From the NCBI RefSeq assembly GCF_900585905.1, contig NZ_UTVH01000016.1:186001-250000 (forward strand): 64,000 nucleotides of DNA, in the 5' to 3' direction. Source of the DNA: Pseudomonas viridiflava (lineage in GTDB: Bacteria; Pseudomonadota; Gammaproteobacteria; Pseudomonadales; Pseudomonadaceae). The first letter of the stretch is position 1. Each line of letters opens with the position of its first letter. Positions 63,979 to 64,000 of the stretch are shown piece by piece. The notes below the pieces were generated by a model, which saw only the letters and a program-made list of their open reading frames with translations, was not told the origin of the DNA and did no database searches. The translations under genes and the position numbers were made by a program.

Positions 63979-64000
63979 GATAACCTTGGATGCCTTGGTC
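63953..64000 (-). CDS. lptD: LptD, LPS-assembly outer-membrane protein (C-terminal end only)
   Basis: The minus-strand frame entering from the right edge reads [15 protein letters not shown] and stops at 63953, overlapping the surA start by 26 bases. The call rests mainly on the conserved lptD-surA-pdxA gene order; only 15 codons are visible. Confidence 0.6.
   Translation of the reverse strand, partial: DQGIQGYREREDQAF

Overview
The window comes from a fluorescent Pseudomonas chromosome, most likely the P. syringae complex. The gene order pqqA-pqqB/pqqF-davA-davB-lrp, the rpsU-dnaG-rpoD block and lptD-surA-pdxA-rsmA-apaG-apaH-glpE is typical of Pseudomonas. Five exact matches to the HrpL promoter consensus (GGAACC-N16-CCACnnA) point to a strain with a syringae-type Hrp type III secretion system.

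Left backbone (1-16518): PQQ biosynthesis genes; lysine catabolism by the aminovalerate route (davB, davA) with a Lrp-type regulator whose 3' end has been tandemly copied together with REP hairpins; an MFS transporter/gamma-glutamyltransferase pair behind a sigma-54 promoter sequence; a FUSC-type membrane protein; and a yjfIJKLMC-type operon that carries an extra rhomboid protease.

Effector region (16583-24577): five apparently HrpL-controlled genes, four of them leftward and each with its own hrp box. They encode a Pro/Ser-rich candidate effector, a candidate with many hydrophobic stretches, an ankyrin/possible ADP-ribosyltransferase protein, and a protein with four 13-residue repeats followed by three 54-residue repeats. 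The fifth, divergent gene encodes a cysteine-free harpin-like N-terminus joined to a thaumatin-like C-terminal domain; I consider this the most unusual object here. A decayed copy of one effector's promoter and N-terminus lies between them.

Integrated element (24578-40893): a 16-kb island bounded by 52-bp direct repeats that duplicate the 3' half of a tRNA(CAU) gene. It carries a tyrosine integrase, a MobC-like protein, a VirB5/TrbJ-like protein, a possible oriT, an array of small membrane or immunity-like proteins, a HEPN-type protein, a fluoride-resistance operon (riboswitch, crcB, DUF190, pyrophosphatase, uracil-DNA-glycosylase-like protein), a SLAC1/TehA transporter with a LysR regulator, a YVTN beta-propeller protein and a periplasmic Yx(FWY)xxD protein.

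Right backbone (40848-64000): tRNA(CAU), a PAS-GGDEF-EAL protein, rpoD-dnaG-rpsU, tsaD, plsY, folB-folK, a 1-kb REP array, cca, the spoVR-yeaH-prkA stress operon and the glpE-apaH-apaG-rsmA-pdxA-surA-lptD cluster. All calls rest on reading the sequence and recalling protein families; no database search was run.
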